Shown: in pieces, positions 1 through 7,101 of the stretch | How positions within the stretch are numbered: the first letter of the stretch is position 1 | Layout: every line of letters starts with the position of its first letter | NCBI GenBank assembly: GCA_938028845.1 | Contig: CALIZJ010000291.1 | Location: forward strand, 1 to 10,576 | Length of the DNA stretch: 10,576 bases | DNA from: an uncultured Blautia sp. | Lineage (GTDB): Bacteria > Bacillota > Clostridia > Lachnospirales > Lachnospiraceae | Direction of reading: 5' to 3' | Notes under the pieces: generated by a model | Told to the model about the DNA's origin: nothing | Database searches by the model: none | The model's input: the letters and a program-made list of their open reading frames with translations, nothing else | Position numbers and translations under genes: made by a program

Positions 1-1628
1 GGCAGCCAAAGGATAAGATCCAGCAGCGGCTGGGACAGCAGATCCGGATCAACCGCTCCAAGATAAAGGACGCCTCGGATACCAATACCGACTATGATGA
101 CCTGGATTCGGCCATCCGCTCCGGTTACTACCTCAAACAGGGGCTGGCGAATAATGAAGACTTTTATTACATGAGCCTTCTCATTACCGTCACAGCCGCT
201 ACTTTAGAGGAACTGCAGTGGCGGGTACAGGAGATGAAAAAGCTCCTGATCTCCCAGGACATGGACCTGAGAACCTGCTATTTTCTGCAGGAACAGGGCT
301 TTTTATCCACTCTGCCTCTGGCATCCCTGGACAAGAAGCTGTTCCAGCTTTCCAAGCGGAACGTTTTAACCAGCGGGGCAGCGAGCTGCTATCCTTTCGT
401 CAGCTACTCGATCTGCGATGACAACGGGATTTTATTTGGTGTCAACAAACACAATAACTCCCTGGTTATTGCAGATATCTTTGATTCCAGACAGTATAAA
501 AATGCCAATCTTGCAATCCTGGGCTGCTCCGGTGCAGGGAAAACCTTCACCATGCAGCTTTTTTCCACCCGGATGCGGCGCAAAAATATCAAAGTATTTA
601 TTATCGCTCCGCTGAAAGGACATGAGTTCTACCGGGCCTGCAAGAATATCGGCGGGGAGTTTATCCAGATTTCCCCTGCCAGCCGCAACTGCATCAACAT
701 CATGGAGATCCGGAGAACGGATAACTCCGTCAATGAGCTGCTGGACGGTCCTTCCATGGACAACTCGGCGCTCGCCGGGAAGATCCAGAAGCTGCATATC
801 TTCTTCAGCCTGCTCATCCCGGACATGACGCATGAGGAGCGGCAGCTTCTGGACGAGGCGCTGATCAAGACTTATGCAAGAAAAGGGATTACTCACAAAA
901 ATGAATCCCTGATCGATCCGGCCTATCCGGACCGGTATAAAGCCATGCCCATTCTGGAGGATGTCTACGATATCCTGATGGAAAGTGATGACACAAAACG
1001 CATGGCGCACATCTTAAACCGGCTGGTTCACGGCTCTGCATCCTCTTTTAACCAGCAGACCAATGTGGACCTGACCAATAAATATACCGTCCTTGATATC
1101 TCCGAACTGACCGGGGATCTGCTGACTGTGGGGATGTTCGTTGCCCTGGATTACGTCTGGGATATTGCCAAAGAAAACCGGACGGAGGAAAAAGCCATCT
1201 TCGTAGATGAAGTCTGGCAGCTTATCGGCGCGTCCAGCAACCGCCTGGCTGCAGAATTTGTTCTGGAGATTGCGAAGATCATCCGTGGATACGGCGGTTC
1301 TGCCGTCTTTGCCACACAGGATCTGAATGACTTTTTTGCCCTTGATGACGGCAAGTACGGCAAGGGCATTATCAATAATTGTAAGACGAAGATTGTCCTG
1401 AATATGGAAGATGAAGAGGCGCAGCGGGTGAAACAGATCCTGCATCTCTCGGAAACGGAGGTGATGAACATTACACACTTCCAGAGGGGCAATGGTCTGA
1501 TTTCCACGAATAACAATAACATCACCGTGGAGTTTAAGGCATCCGCCCTGGAAAAAGAGCTGATCACTACAGACCGGCAGGAACTTCTGGAGATCCTGGA
1601 ACGGCATAAACAAAAAGCTGCCGGGTAA
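1..1628 (+). CDS. VirB4-like conjugal transfer ATPase (5' partial)
   Basis: This is the ATPase of a type IV secretion-like mating apparatus. It works at the inner face of the membrane and supplies energy for channel assembly and DNA transfer. The frame is open from base 3 to the TAA at 1626-1628 (541 codons in view), so the methionine at 171 is internal and the true start lies upstream of the window. Counting from base 3, Walker A GCSGAGKT is at residues 174-181. Walker B is the hydrophobic stretch AIFVDE with Asp402/Glu403. The later FATQD segment (about 436-440) is the sensor-like motif usual in VirB4/TraC proteins. Family members are usually about 750-850 aa, so roughly a third is missing. 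It most resembles the VirB4-like ATPases of Clostridioides-type conjugative transposons (CD1110 family); that subfamily name comes from memory and was not searched. The family assignment is firm. Confidence 0.93.
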   Translation, partial: QPKDKIQQRLGQQIRINRSKIKDASDTNTDYDDLDSAIRSGYYLKQGLANNEDFYYMSLLITVTAATLEELQWRVQEMKKLLISQDMDLRTCYFLQEQGFLSTLPLASLDKKLFQLSKRNVLTSGAASCYPFVSYSICDDNGILFGVNKHNNSLVIADIFDSRQYKNANLAILGCSGAGKTFTMQLFSTRMRRKNIKVFIIAPLKGHEFYRACKNIGGEFIQISPASRNCINIMEIRRTDNSVNELLDGPSMDNSALAGKIQKLHIFFSLLIPDMTHEERQLLDEALIKTYARKGITHKNESLIDPAYPDRYKAMPILEDVYDILMESDDTKRMAHILNRLVHGSASSFNQQTNVDLTNKYTVLDISELTGDLLTVGMFVALDYVWDIAKENRTEEKAIFVDEVWQLIGASSNRLAAEFVLEIAKIIRGYGGSAVFATQDLNDFFALDDGKYGKGIINNCKTKIVLNMEDEEAQRVKQILHLSETEVMNITHFQRGNGLISTNNNNITVEFKASALEKELITTDRQELLEILERHKQKAAG

Positions 1629-1647
1629 CGGTGCCAATGCAACTTAT

Positions 1648-1684
1648 GGGGAGTGTCTGATACAGGGCAGACACTTCCTTTTTT
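1648..1684 (+). terminator. Intrinsic terminator-like hairpin after the VirB4-like gene
   Basis: The arms 1648-1659 and 1668-1679 pair over about 12 bp, with the core AGTGTCTG/CAGACACT perfect and two G-T pairs near the base. The loop is 8 nt (1660-1667). A run of six T (1679-1684) follows directly, as in a Rho-independent terminator. It sits 20 nt after the ATPase stop. Only 20 nt separate the T run from the ribosome binding site of the next gene, which leaves no clear room for a new promoter, so it may act as a partial terminator or attenuator. Confidence 0.75.
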
Positions 1685-1704
1685 CATTCCCCTGTACCTT
1701 TTTG

Positions 1705-1715
1705 AAAAGGAGGAG
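1705..1715 (+). promoter_or_regulatory. Ribosome binding site that fixes the surface-protein start
   Basis: The purine-rich AAAAGGAGGAG lies about 6-8 nt before the ATG at 1720. An in-frame TTG at 1702 would place this site inside the coding region and has no such site of its own, so the ATG at 1720 is the start. Confidence 0.85.
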
Positions 1716-1719
1716 ACTT

Positions 1720-4700
1720 ATGAAACGAATCAAAACCCACATCCTCCGCCGCTGTTTCGCTTTCCTGATGGCAGCCATCGTCCTTGCGGGGACAGCGATC
1801 ACAAGCCCCATGACAGCCCATGCAGCGGACGGAACCTTAAACTTTAAGACCGGGGAACTGATTTCCTACGGGGATTACTTTACCACAAAGATGTCTGTGG
1901 ACGATAACGGCACTGCCTACTGTGTCCAGCCCATGAAAAAAACGCCGGCGGCGGGCAGCTATCAGTATGACCTGCTGGGAAAAGACTCTGCGCTTCGCAA
2001 AGCGCTCTACTACCTGCCCGGCGGTTACGGCTATGAAGAACAGAACATCGCCGGCACCTATTTAAGCGGCTGGTCTGAAAATGACCGCTATGTAATCGGT
2101 CATCTGGTGGCTTCCTATGTGTACAGCAATTATGACGCTGGAAGCGGTGCCTTTTATGGCGCACCACAAAATTACATTGATAAAGCTGTTGAAATTGCCA
2201 ATGCGATTCAGGGACTGCCTGCTCCGCCGGAGTCCTTCCGTGCCTTTATCATCCCGTCTGACACCAATCAGACCGTTGCGGGATGCTGGTACGAAAAGCC
2301 CTACGGCTGGATCGAGATCCAGAAATCCACGGCAAACAGCTCCGTTTCTGACGGGAACGGCAATTACAGCTTAAAAGGCGCCCAGTATGGTATCTATCAG
2401 GGAAATAATCTGGTAGAGACACTGACCACCGATGAGAATGGCTATGCCAAATCCGGAGATCTTGAAGTCGGCAGCTATACGATCAAAGAACTTTCACCGT
2501 CTCCGGGATACGCCCTGGATACCAATGCCTATGATGTGACCGTTTCTTCGGGTGAGACAGCAAAAGCGGATGTCAAGGAAATCCCCCAGAACAATCCGCT
2601 CTCCCTGGTGCTTCAAAAGCTGGATGCAGACTTAAAGGATGCCATTCCCCAGGGCGCTGCCAGCCTGAAGGATGCGGAGTTTACCGTGAAGTTCTACACC
2701 ACCATCTCCGATACGGATCCGGCTGCAGACGGCAGTGAGCCTGCCCGCACCTGGGTATTCCGCACAGGAGAAGACGGGAAGATTTCCTTTACGGAGGAAT
2801 ACAAGGTCAGCGGGGATGCGTTCTACTACGCAAGCGACGGGAAAACGCTGTGCGTGCCTCTTGGTACTGTGACCATTCAGGAAACCAAAGCGCCAGCGGG
2901 CTACCAGCTCAATGATACCGTATTCGTTCTACCCATTTCCAGCAGCGGAACTGAAGAAACTGTTTCTGCTTACCAGGCGCCGGATGTACCGGATGCTGTC
3001 ATCCGGGGCGGTGTCAAAGTACAGAAACGGGATCTGGAAACCGGCGGCACCACGCCCCAGGGCGGCGCTACACTGGAAGGCGCAGAGTTCGCCATCACCT
3101 CTTTAAACGAGAACCCGGTGGTCGTCGATGGGAAGACCTATCAGAAGGGTGAAGTGGTCCTGACCATTAAGACCGATGCCTCCGGACTGGCTTCCAGTGC
3201 TGCAGACGCTCTGCCTTACGGCAGTTACCGGGTAGACGAGGTAACGCCTCCCACCGGTTATTTAGGGGAAGGCACTCTCTCCGCTGAGTTTACCATCTCC
3301 AAGAATGGGGAAATGGTGGATCTGACCGGAGAAGACAGCTCCATCTCAAACCAGATCATCCGTGGCGGCGTCAAAGTGCAGAAGCGTGACATCGAAACCG
3401 GGGAAGCTGCCGCTCAGGGCGGTGCTACCTTAGAGGGTGCAGAATTTACCATCACCAGCTTAAATGCCAATCCGGTGATCGTGGACGGGGAAACCTATGA
3501 AAACGGGGAAGTCGTCCTGACGCTTGTGACTGATGAGAAAGGGCTGGCTTCCACTGCGAAAGATGCCCTGCCTTACGGCCATTACCGGGTGGATGAGACA
3601 AAAGCACCCAAAGGGTATCTGAACGAGGGCCGTATCTCTCTGGAATTTGACATCACGGAAGACGGCAAGATCGTGGAACTGACCGAAACCGGCTCATCCA
3701 TTGAAAACCAGGTCATCCGTGGGGATCTGGAGCTTGTGAAGGTCAGTGACGGGGATCTGTCCCGTCTCGCAGGCGTACCGTTTACCATTACTTCTAAAAC
3801 AACCGGCGAGAGCCATACCATCGTGACCGACCAGAATGGATACGCCAGCACATCCGCAGAGTGGAACAAACATACCTCCAATACCAACCGGGGTGAGACT
3901 GCGGAAGACGGCATCTGGTTTGGCACCTCCGAGCCGGATGACTCCAAAGGCGCCCTGATCTATGATACTTACACCATCGAAGAACAGCGCTGTGAAGCCA
4001 ATGAAGGCCGAAATCTTCTTACCTTTGATGTGGAAGTGTACCGGGACTCTGTTACCATCGACCTGGGAACGCTGACCAATGACAAAGTGGAGATTGCCAC
4101 CACTGCACTGGATAAAGAAAGCGGCTCCCATATGGCAAAGCCCGATGACAAGGTAACGATTGTCGATACGGTTGAGTATGAAGGGCTGAAAAAAGGCGTG
4201 GAATACCGGGTGGTCGGCACGCTCATGAACAAAGAAACCGGGGAACCTTTTGAGATTGATGGAAAACCGATCACAGCAGAGACGACCTTTACGGCGAAAA
4301 AATCTACCGGCAGCGTGGAAGTAGAATTTACCTTTGACGCTACGGGCCTTGGCGGAACCACCGTGGTCTGCTTCGAGGAACTCTGGCAGGATGACCTGAA
4401 AATGGCTGTTCACGCCGATATCGAGGATCAGGACCAGTCCATCTTCTTCCCGGAGATCGGTACTCAGGTGAAAGATTCCGAAACCGGCCTTCAGATGGCT
4501 CACGCAGATGAAGAGGTAACACTCATTGATACGGTGTCCTATTCCAATGTCCAGCCGGGCGAGGAACTGACACTTAAAGGCATCTTAATGGATAAAGAAA
4601 CCGGGGAAGCATTGGAGATTGACGGGGAAACCGTGACTTCTGAGCTGACCTTTACACCGGAAAGCACGGAAGGGACCGTGGATGTGGAGTTCACTTTCAA

Positions 4701-5736
4701 CGCCACGGAAGCGACAGGTAAGACACTGGTTGTCTTTGAATCCCTGTATTATGGGGAGGAAGAAATCGCTTCCCACCAGGATCTTAGTTCACCGGAGCAG
4801 ACACTGGTTCTGCCTTCTGTCAGCACCACTGCAGCAAATCCGGAGCTTGGAAACCAGACCGGGCTTGCAAAGGCGGAAGCATCCATTACGGATACAGCCG
4901 AATATACGAACCTTTTTGCCGGGGAAACCTTCACGATCCGCGGCACGCTGATGGATCAGGAAACCGGCGAAGAGCTGCTGATCGATGAGAAGCCCGTGAC
5001 GGCTGAAGCAGAATTTACCCCGGAGGAGACTTCCGGAACCACCGAGCTGACCTTTACCTTTAATGCAGAGGCACTGGCCGGAAAAACCCTGGTGGTCTTC
5101 GAGGAGATCCTTTATAAAGATCAGGTGGTTGCGTCCCACAGGGAAATTTCTTCAGAACCTCAAAGTATCTACTTCCCGCAGATCGGCACCTCTGCCACGG
5201 ACGGGGAGGACGGGGATCAGGAAATCCTGGCCGACAGTGAAGTAACCATTAAGGATACGGTTTCCTATGAAAACCTGATTCCCGGAGCATCCTATCTCTT
5301 AAAGGGTGTGCTGATGGATCAGGAGACCGGGGAAGAACTGCTTCTTGACGGAAATCCGGTCACTGCAGAAACCGCATTTACACCGGAAGAGCGCAGCGGC
5401 TCCGTAGAGGTTCTCTTTACCTTAGACGGCAGCTCCCTTGCAGGGAAATCCCTGGTTGTCTTTGAAACGCTCTACTATGTAGACGAGGACGGGACACAGT
5501 GGGAGATCTGCTCACACCGGGATATCGACGATGCGGGACAGACCGTGCATCTTTCTGAAAATCCTCCGGAAGTACCGGAAGAACCAAAAGATACTCCGTC
5601 CGTATCTAATCCGGTCAAGACCGGGGATGATGCACCGATCCTTCTATACCTTGGCATCGGGGCAGGCGCGCTTGTCCTTGCCGGGACACTGACCATCCTG
5701 TATCTGCACAGACGGAAACAGAAGGAGAACAAATAA
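1720..5736 (+). CDS. Sortase-anchored SpaA/VaFE-repeat surface protein
   Basis: A 1338-residue cell-wall-anchored adhesin or pilin-like protein, probably for surface contact during mating. Start: ATG 1720, after a strong ribosome binding site. Order of parts: signal peptide (1-35, basic start, hydrophobic core, cleavage after AHA); an N-terminal domain (about 36-195) resembling thioester-type adhesin heads, with YCVQ (Cys68) and IGHLVASY (His128); five SpaA/Cna-B-like domains, each with a first-strand Lys and a late Glu before a GY-type turn (Lys202/Glu257, Lys300/Glu388, Lys436/Glu507, Lys555/Glu626, Lys674/Glu755), as expected for intramolecular isopeptide bonds; four VaFE repeats (791-1278) with FEE, FES, FEE and FET at the signature; a Pro/Glu linker; a sorting signal NPVKTG (1297-1302), a membrane helix and a basic tail RRKQKENK. 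The signal is close to, but not exactly, LPxTG or SPxTG. The gene lies between two terminator-like hairpins. The architecture is certain; the role in conjugation is inferred from position. Confidence 0.93.
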   Translation: MKRIKTHILRRCFAFLMAAIVLAGTAITSPMTAHAADGTLNFKTGELISYGDYFTTKMSVDDNGTAYCVQPMKKTPAAGSYQYDLLGKDSALRKALYYLPGGYGYEEQNIAGTYLSGWSENDRYVIGHLVASYVYSNYDAGSGAFYGAPQNYIDKAVEIANAIQGLPAPPESFRAFIIPSDTNQTVAGCWYEKPYGWIEIQKSTANSSVSDGNGNYSLKGAQYGIYQGNNLVETLTTDENGYAKSGDLEVGSYTIKELSPSPGYALDTNAYDVTVSSGETAKADVKEIPQNNPLSLVLQKLDADLKDAIPQGAASLKDAEFTVKFYTTISDTDPAADGSEPARTWVFRTGEDGKISFTEEYKVSGDAFYYASDGKTLCVPLGTVTIQETKAPAGYQLNDTVFVLPISSSGTEETVSAYQAPDVPDAVIRGGVKVQKRDLETGGTTPQGGATLEGAEFAITSLNENPVVVDGKTYQKGEVVLTIKTDASGLASSAADALPYGSYRVDEVTPPTGYLGEGTLSAEFTISKNGEMVDLTGEDSSISNQIIRGGVKVQKRDIETGEAAAQGGATLEGAEFTITSLNANPVIVDGETYENGEVVLTLVTDEKGLASTAKDALPYGHYRVDETKAPKGYLNEGRISLEFDITEDGKIVELTETGSSIENQVIRGDLELVKVSDGDLSRLAGVPFTITSKTTGESHTIVTDQNGYASTSAEWNKHTSNTNRGETAEDGIWFGTSEPDDSKGALIYDTYTIEEQRCEANEGRNLLTFDVEVYRDSVTIDLGTLTNDKVEIATTALDKESGSHMAKPDDKVTIVDTVEYEGLKKGVEYRVVGTLMNKETGEPFEIDGKPITAETTFTAKKSTGSVEVEFTFDATGLGGTTVVCFEELWQDDLKMAVHADIEDQDQSIFFPEIGTQVKDSETGLQMAHADEEVTLIDTVSYSNVQPGEELTLKGILMDKETGEALEIDGETVTSELTFTPESTEGTVDVEFTFNATEATGKTLVVFESLYYGEEEIASHQDLSSPEQTLVLPSVSTTAANPELGNQTGLAKAEASITDTAEYTNLFAGETFTIRGTLMDQETGEELLIDEKPVTAEAEFTPEETSGTTELTFTFNAEALAGKTLVVFEEILYKDQVVASHREISSEPQSIYFPQIGTSATDGEDGDQEILADSEVTIKDTVSYENLIPGASYLLKGVLMDQETGEELLLDGNPVTAETAFTPEERSGSVEVLFTLDGSSLAGKSLVVFETLYYVDEDGTQWEICSHRDIDDAGQTVHLSENPPEVPEEPKDTPSVSNPVKTGDDAPILLYLGIGAGALVLAGTLTILYLHRRKQKENK
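3001..3714 (+). repeat. Two tandem 357-bp units coding near-identical SpaA domains
   Basis: Unit 1 is 3001-3357 and unit 2 is 3358-3714. Each is exactly 119 codons and begins with IRGGVKVQKRD. Both share blocks such as GGATLEGAEF, NPVxVDGxTY and DALPYGxYRVDE. A third IRG start at 3715 opens the next, diverged domain. This is an in-frame domain duplication inside the surface-protein gene. Confidence 0.9.
4090..5553 (+). repeat. Four tandem VaFE repeats (363, 363, 363 and 375 bp)
   Basis: The units are 4090-4452, 4453-4815, 4816-5178 and 5179-5553. The first three are exactly 121 codons; the fourth has 4 extra codons, from an insertion near its end (DEDGTQW). Shared blocks are a D(T/K)V-Y start strand, GTLM/GVLMD-ETGE, the FT.E/FTF strand and the VaFE signature (CFEE, VFES, VFEE, VFET), followed by a conserved H-D/E before each unit ends. 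The DNA has diverged more than in the 357-bp pair, suggesting older duplications. Confidence 0.88.
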
Positions 5737-5754
5737 CCCTTAACCCTGATTCTG

Positions 5755-5789
5755 ACAGGCAGCTCCTCTTACCGGGGCTGCCTGTTTCT
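5755..5789 (+). terminator. Terminator-like hairpin after the surface-protein gene
   Basis: ACAGGCAGC (5755-5763) pairs perfectly with GCTGCCTGT (5777-5785). The stem extends inward by three more pairs, one of them T-G, to a 7-nt loop (5767-5773). The following T tract is short (TTTCT), so it may terminate only partly, letting some transcripts continue into the small genes. Confidence 0.65.
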
Positions 5790-5805
5790 AAGGAAGGTGA
5801 CAGAT

Positions 5806-6168
5806 ATGGAACGAATCCACTGTACGGCGGATGCCAAGCATATCCGCCATTTTCTGGACTGCTGTGAGGGGAACTGGCACCAGTGCGTATATGTGCGCTG
5901 CGTTTCCTGCAAAACTCCGGGATACTGCAGACAGCCGGACTTTTTGTACCATCCGGATCGGGACGGGAAGCCCTGTATCCTCCCCATGAGGGATGCCAGG
6001 CTTCTTTTCTCCCGGCCTCCGGAGCCCACCGAGTGCGCCGGCGCATTGACCATGGAGCAGTTTACCTCCCTGTACCGGCCCTACCTGGAGAAAGAAGGGC
6101 TGCTTGATGCCCCCTGTCTTCCGGAAGCACTGCTGCGTCTTCAGGAGGCAGCCTGCTATGACTGGTAA
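5806..6168 (+). CDS. Cysteine-rich small protein, function unknown
   Basis: I do not recognise a family. The 120-residue product has 11 cysteines, including CC at 19-20, Cys27, a CxxC pair at Cys32/Cys35 and Cys41, close enough together to hold a metal ion such as zinc. Histidines at 5, 12, 15 and 25 are nearby. There is no signal peptide or membrane segment, so it is probably cytoplasmic. The start is ATG 5806, with AAGGAAGG (5790-5797) eight nt upstream; an in-frame GTG at 5797 overlaps that site and is unlikely. It is the first of six small genes after the surface protein and lies just past a terminator-like hairpin. A DNA- or protein-binding accessory role in the mobile element is possible but not shown. 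Confidence 0.75.
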   Translation: MERIHCTADAKHIRHFLDCCEGNWHQCVYVRCVSCKTPGYCRQPDFLYHPDRDGKPCILPMRDARLLFSRPPEPTECAGALTMEQFTSLYRPYLEKEGLLDAPCLPEALLRLQEAACYDW

Positions 6169-6230
6169 AGTTGCGTTTTGCAGGGCTTCTACGTATGGGA
6201 TAAGTAAGAAAACGAAAGGAGGAGCATCAC

Positions 6231-6509
6231 ATGAGTTATTTGATTCTGATTGTCTGCTGGATCGACAGGGCATTTACCACCCTGATTTTTCTCCCCATGC
6301 TTTATATCATGTACCGGAAGTTCCGCCCCACAAAGCCCTGGACGCCCCGCACCATGCGGCTCTACCTGGTCTGCAAGATTCTGGTGATCCTGTTTCTGGT
6401 GCGTATCTTCTGTGCCGGATTCATCTTCACACCGGTCAACTATGAGCGCTTCACGGACAGCGGCCTTTTTCCGCTGATCAAGGCCATCTTTTACTCGGAC
6501 TGGCCGTAA
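6231..6509 (+). CDS. Small two-helix membrane protein
   Basis: The 92-residue product has two hydrophobic segments (about 3-28 and 44-66) joined by a short strongly basic loop (YRKFRPTKPWTPR, about 28-40). By the positive-inside rule the loop should be cytoplasmic, with both ends outside. The C-terminal 25 residues are polar to mixed. ATG 6231 follows GAAAGGAGGAG at a good distance. I recognise no family; small membrane proteins of this kind are common in ICE transfer modules, where they can belong to the mating channel or to exclusion. The 62-nt gap before it holds no clear terminator, so it is probably co-transcribed with the cysteine-rich gene. Confidence 0.72.
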   Translation: MSYLILIVCWIDRAFTTLIFLPMLYIMYRKFRPTKPWTPRTMRLYLVCKILVILFLVRIFCAGFIFTPVNYERFTDSGLFPLIKAIFYSDWP

Positions 6510-6529
6510 AAATGGTGAAACGTGCCATT

Positions 6530-6548
6530 TGGTCCGGATCTGGGACCA
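6530..6548 (+). terminator. Weak hairpin after the two-helix membrane gene
   Basis: TGGTCC (6530-6535) pairs with GGACCA (6543-6548) over a 7-nt loop. Only a short GTTT follows, so termination is doubtful. It starts 20 nt after the preceding stop codon. Confidence 0.3.
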
Positions 6549-6587
6549 GTTTCGGCGCTCATCCTATGGGCATCTGTCACCTTTATC

Positions 6588-6649
6588 CTTACACTATAAG
6601 TAAGCAATACGTAGAGAATGATAAACGTATGCCGTACTTATGCCATACG
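6588..6649 (+). promoter_or_regulatory. Cluster of short repeats before the zinc-finger gene, possible operator
   Basis: Within the 163-nt gap 6510-6672, CTTAC (6588-6592) and GTAAG (6600-6604) form an inverted repeat. CGTATG (6626-6631) and CATACG (6644-6649) form another. TATGCCGTAC (6628-6637) and TATGCCATAC (6639-6648) are direct repeats with one mismatch and an 11-bp period, about one helical turn. Direct repeats at helical spacing about 25 bp before a start codon suggest a protein binding site. No convincing -35/-10 pair was found. Confidence 0.35.
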
Positions 6650-6672
6650 CATGAAATTGAGGTGAACAGACT

Positions 6673-7086
6673 ATGAAACAGAAGAAATCCATCCGCTGCC
6701 CATACTGCGGCGGCACTGCCATCCTCCGGGACGCTTCCTTCGTCTATGGGGAGAAGTCCTACGGCGGCAAGGTTTATGTATGCAGCAACTATCCCAAATG
6801 TGACGCCTATGTAGGTGTCCACCCCGGAACCCGGATCCCCAAAGGCACGCTGGCAGACCAGGAACTTCGCAAGAAACGGATGCTGGCACATCAGATCTTT
6901 GACCAGATCTGGCTGAGGGGAATCTTAAGCCGCCCCGACGCCTATCACTGGATGGCGGACAAGTTCTGCCTCTCCGATGAGCAGGCGCACATCGGGATGT
7001 TCGGGAACTATATGTGCGACCAGGTGATCCGGGAGTCCAGGAAACTTCTGGCACACCAGCGGCCCCGCCTCCAGGCGGCACTCTGA
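6673..7086 (+). CDS. Zinc-finger-containing protein (DUF3268-like)
   Basis: The 137-residue product starts with a zinc ribbon: CPYCGG (Cys9, Cys12) and CSNYPKC (Cys37, Cys43), spaced as in a four-cysteine zinc knuckle of topoisomerase C-terminal type. The next stretch, YVGVHPGTRIPKGTLAD (46-62), is typical of the short zinc-finger-containing proteins found in phages and ICEs (from memory the DUF3268 family). The C-terminal half is helical and basic (QELRKKRMLAHQIFDQIW) and likely packs against the finger or binds nucleic acid. ATG 6673 follows a TGAGGTGA site. It lies 15 nt upstream of the sigma-like gene, so the two are probably translated from one message. The exact role is unknown; nucleic acid binding is inferred from the zinc ribbon. 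Confidence 0.85.
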   Translation: MKQKKSIRCPYCGGTAILRDASFVYGEKSYGGKVYVCSNYPKCDAYVGVHPGTRIPKGTLADQELRKKRMLAHQIFDQIWLRGILSRPDAYHWMADKFCLSDEQAHIGMFGNYMCDQVIRESRKLLAHQRPRLQAAL

Positions 7087-7101
7087 AGGGAGGGAAATGT
7101 G

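Noticed and set aside
432..1010. Long minus-strand open frame opposite the VirB4-like gene
   Set aside because: It is a shadow of the well-supported plus-strand gene, with no ribosome binding site and no recognisable protein motifs. The same holds for the minus frames across the surface-protein gene (for example 3694-4503).
171..1628. ATG at 171 as the start of the VirB4-like gene
   Set aside because: The same frame is open and protein-like back to base 3, and no ribosome binding site precedes 171, so it is an internal methionine.
3001..5553. The periodic DNA as a CRISPR array or other non-coding repeat
   Set aside because: Periods of 357-375 bp are whole codons and encode similar protein domains, and there are no short repeats with spacers.
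6104..6445. Open frame overlapping the cysteine-rich and two-helix membrane genes
   Set aside because: It lacks a good ribosome binding site and overlaps two better-supported genes in other frames.
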